From Coenobita brevimanus (taxonomy: Eukaryota; Arthropoda; Malacostraca; Decapoda; Coenobitidae): 64,000 nt of DNA. A program made the position numbers and the translations under genes. The notes beneath the pieces were generated by a model. The model was not told the origin of the DNA. It did not search any database and was given only the letters and a program-made list of their open reading frames with translations. Where the stretch lies: assembly GCA_032717465.1 (NCBI GenBank), contig CM064653.1, positions 33,911,816 to 33,975,815 on the forward strand. Reading direction: 5' to 3'. Shown piece by piece: positions 63,748 through 64,000 of this stretch (position 1 is its first letter; each line of letters opens with the position of its first letter).

Positions 63748-64000
63748 CAGTCACCTCTCACATAACGCGTGATCAGAGAGCGCAGAAACAGTCATATCAC
63801 GGCCGTTTTTTGTGTGTGTGTGTGTCCAATATATGGTCAAAACGCGATTTTGACAAATATTACGCGGTTGGAGAAATTGCCCATTTCTTTAAAGGAAGTA
63901 CTACACTGCTACGATAGCAAAAACGCAGCTTACGACCAAAAAATTTTGGAGTATTTAGTCATTATGAGAGACATCTGGTCAAAAGATGGTAAAAAACAGA
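63748..64000. mobile_element. Tigger-type element, left end only, cut by the window edge
   Basis: Starts CAGTCACCTCTCACATAACG. The end of element 1, reverse-complemented, reads CAGTAACCTCTCAAATAACG, so the families are related. The following sequence has AACGCGATTTTGAC and TTACGCGGTTGG words typical of subterminal Tigger repeats. No coding part is reached. Confidence 0.65.

Overview
The window reads as repeat-dense arthropod DNA, most probably from a decapod crustacean. This is inferred from the mix of CR1-like and RTE-like LINEs, many pogo/Tigger transposons, a 5S-rRNA-derived SINE, piggyBac and Tc1 elements, and long (TA)n arrays; no single-copy host gene fixes the species. I recognise no certain host gene, tRNA gene, rRNA operon or CRISPR array. 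Almost every long reading frame belongs to a transposable element, and nearly all are broken by stops or frameshifts. Element boundaries were read by eye from terminal inverted repeats (TIRs), target-site duplications and comparison of copies inside the window.

Layout. 1-24195 is a nearly unbroken chain of pogo/Tigger-type DNA transposons, several carrying LINEs: element 1 (1-527), element 2 (573-12768, holding three CR1-like LINEs at about 960-11200 and a tRNA-box repeat), element 3 (12771-13442), element 4 (13445-17097, holding RTE copy A), element 5a (17130-18346), element 13 with element 6 inside it (18443-20884), and element 7 (20926-24195, holding RTE copy B). 24196-32280 holds a LINE with a PHD-like zinc finger inside its RT, a 5S-derived SINE, RTE-like LINE D, a 450-bp TA array, element 5b, and RTE-like LINE E whose 5' part is inverted. 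32281-37476 holds two Tigger-type remnants plus minisatellite, SINE and tRNA-box repeat insertions. 37975-48291 is a row of four Tigger-type elements (10, 5c, 5d, 5e) separated by TA arrays. One has a nearly intact transposase, and 5c carries two piggyBac-type insertions. 48355-49746 is a Tc1-like element. 49747-52640 is a CR1 copy broken by a Tigger derivative (itself carrying a 5S SINE) and by a piggyBac MITE. 53288-55225 is a non-coding TIR element with internal tandem repeats. 55226-56820 is the only stretch that may be host sequence. 56826-63705 is RTE copy C, split by a complete 3.7-kb piggyBac element (59220-62913). The window ends inside a Tigger element (from 63748) whose TIR resembles that of element 1.

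The parts interact as a mobile-element community. TA microsatellites serve as Tigger targets, TTAA sites inside older elements serve as piggyBac targets, and RTE-like LINEs appear to share their 3' end with the 5S SINE. Paralogous uninterrupted copies in the same window act as empty sites and confirm several target-site duplications directly. The most useful observations are the reuse of one TTAA position in tandem repeat units, the 165-195 bp tandem repeats in several unrelated DNA transposon families, PCNA-box-like C-termini in diverged Tigger transposases, and excision-footprint-like heptamers in the long TA array.
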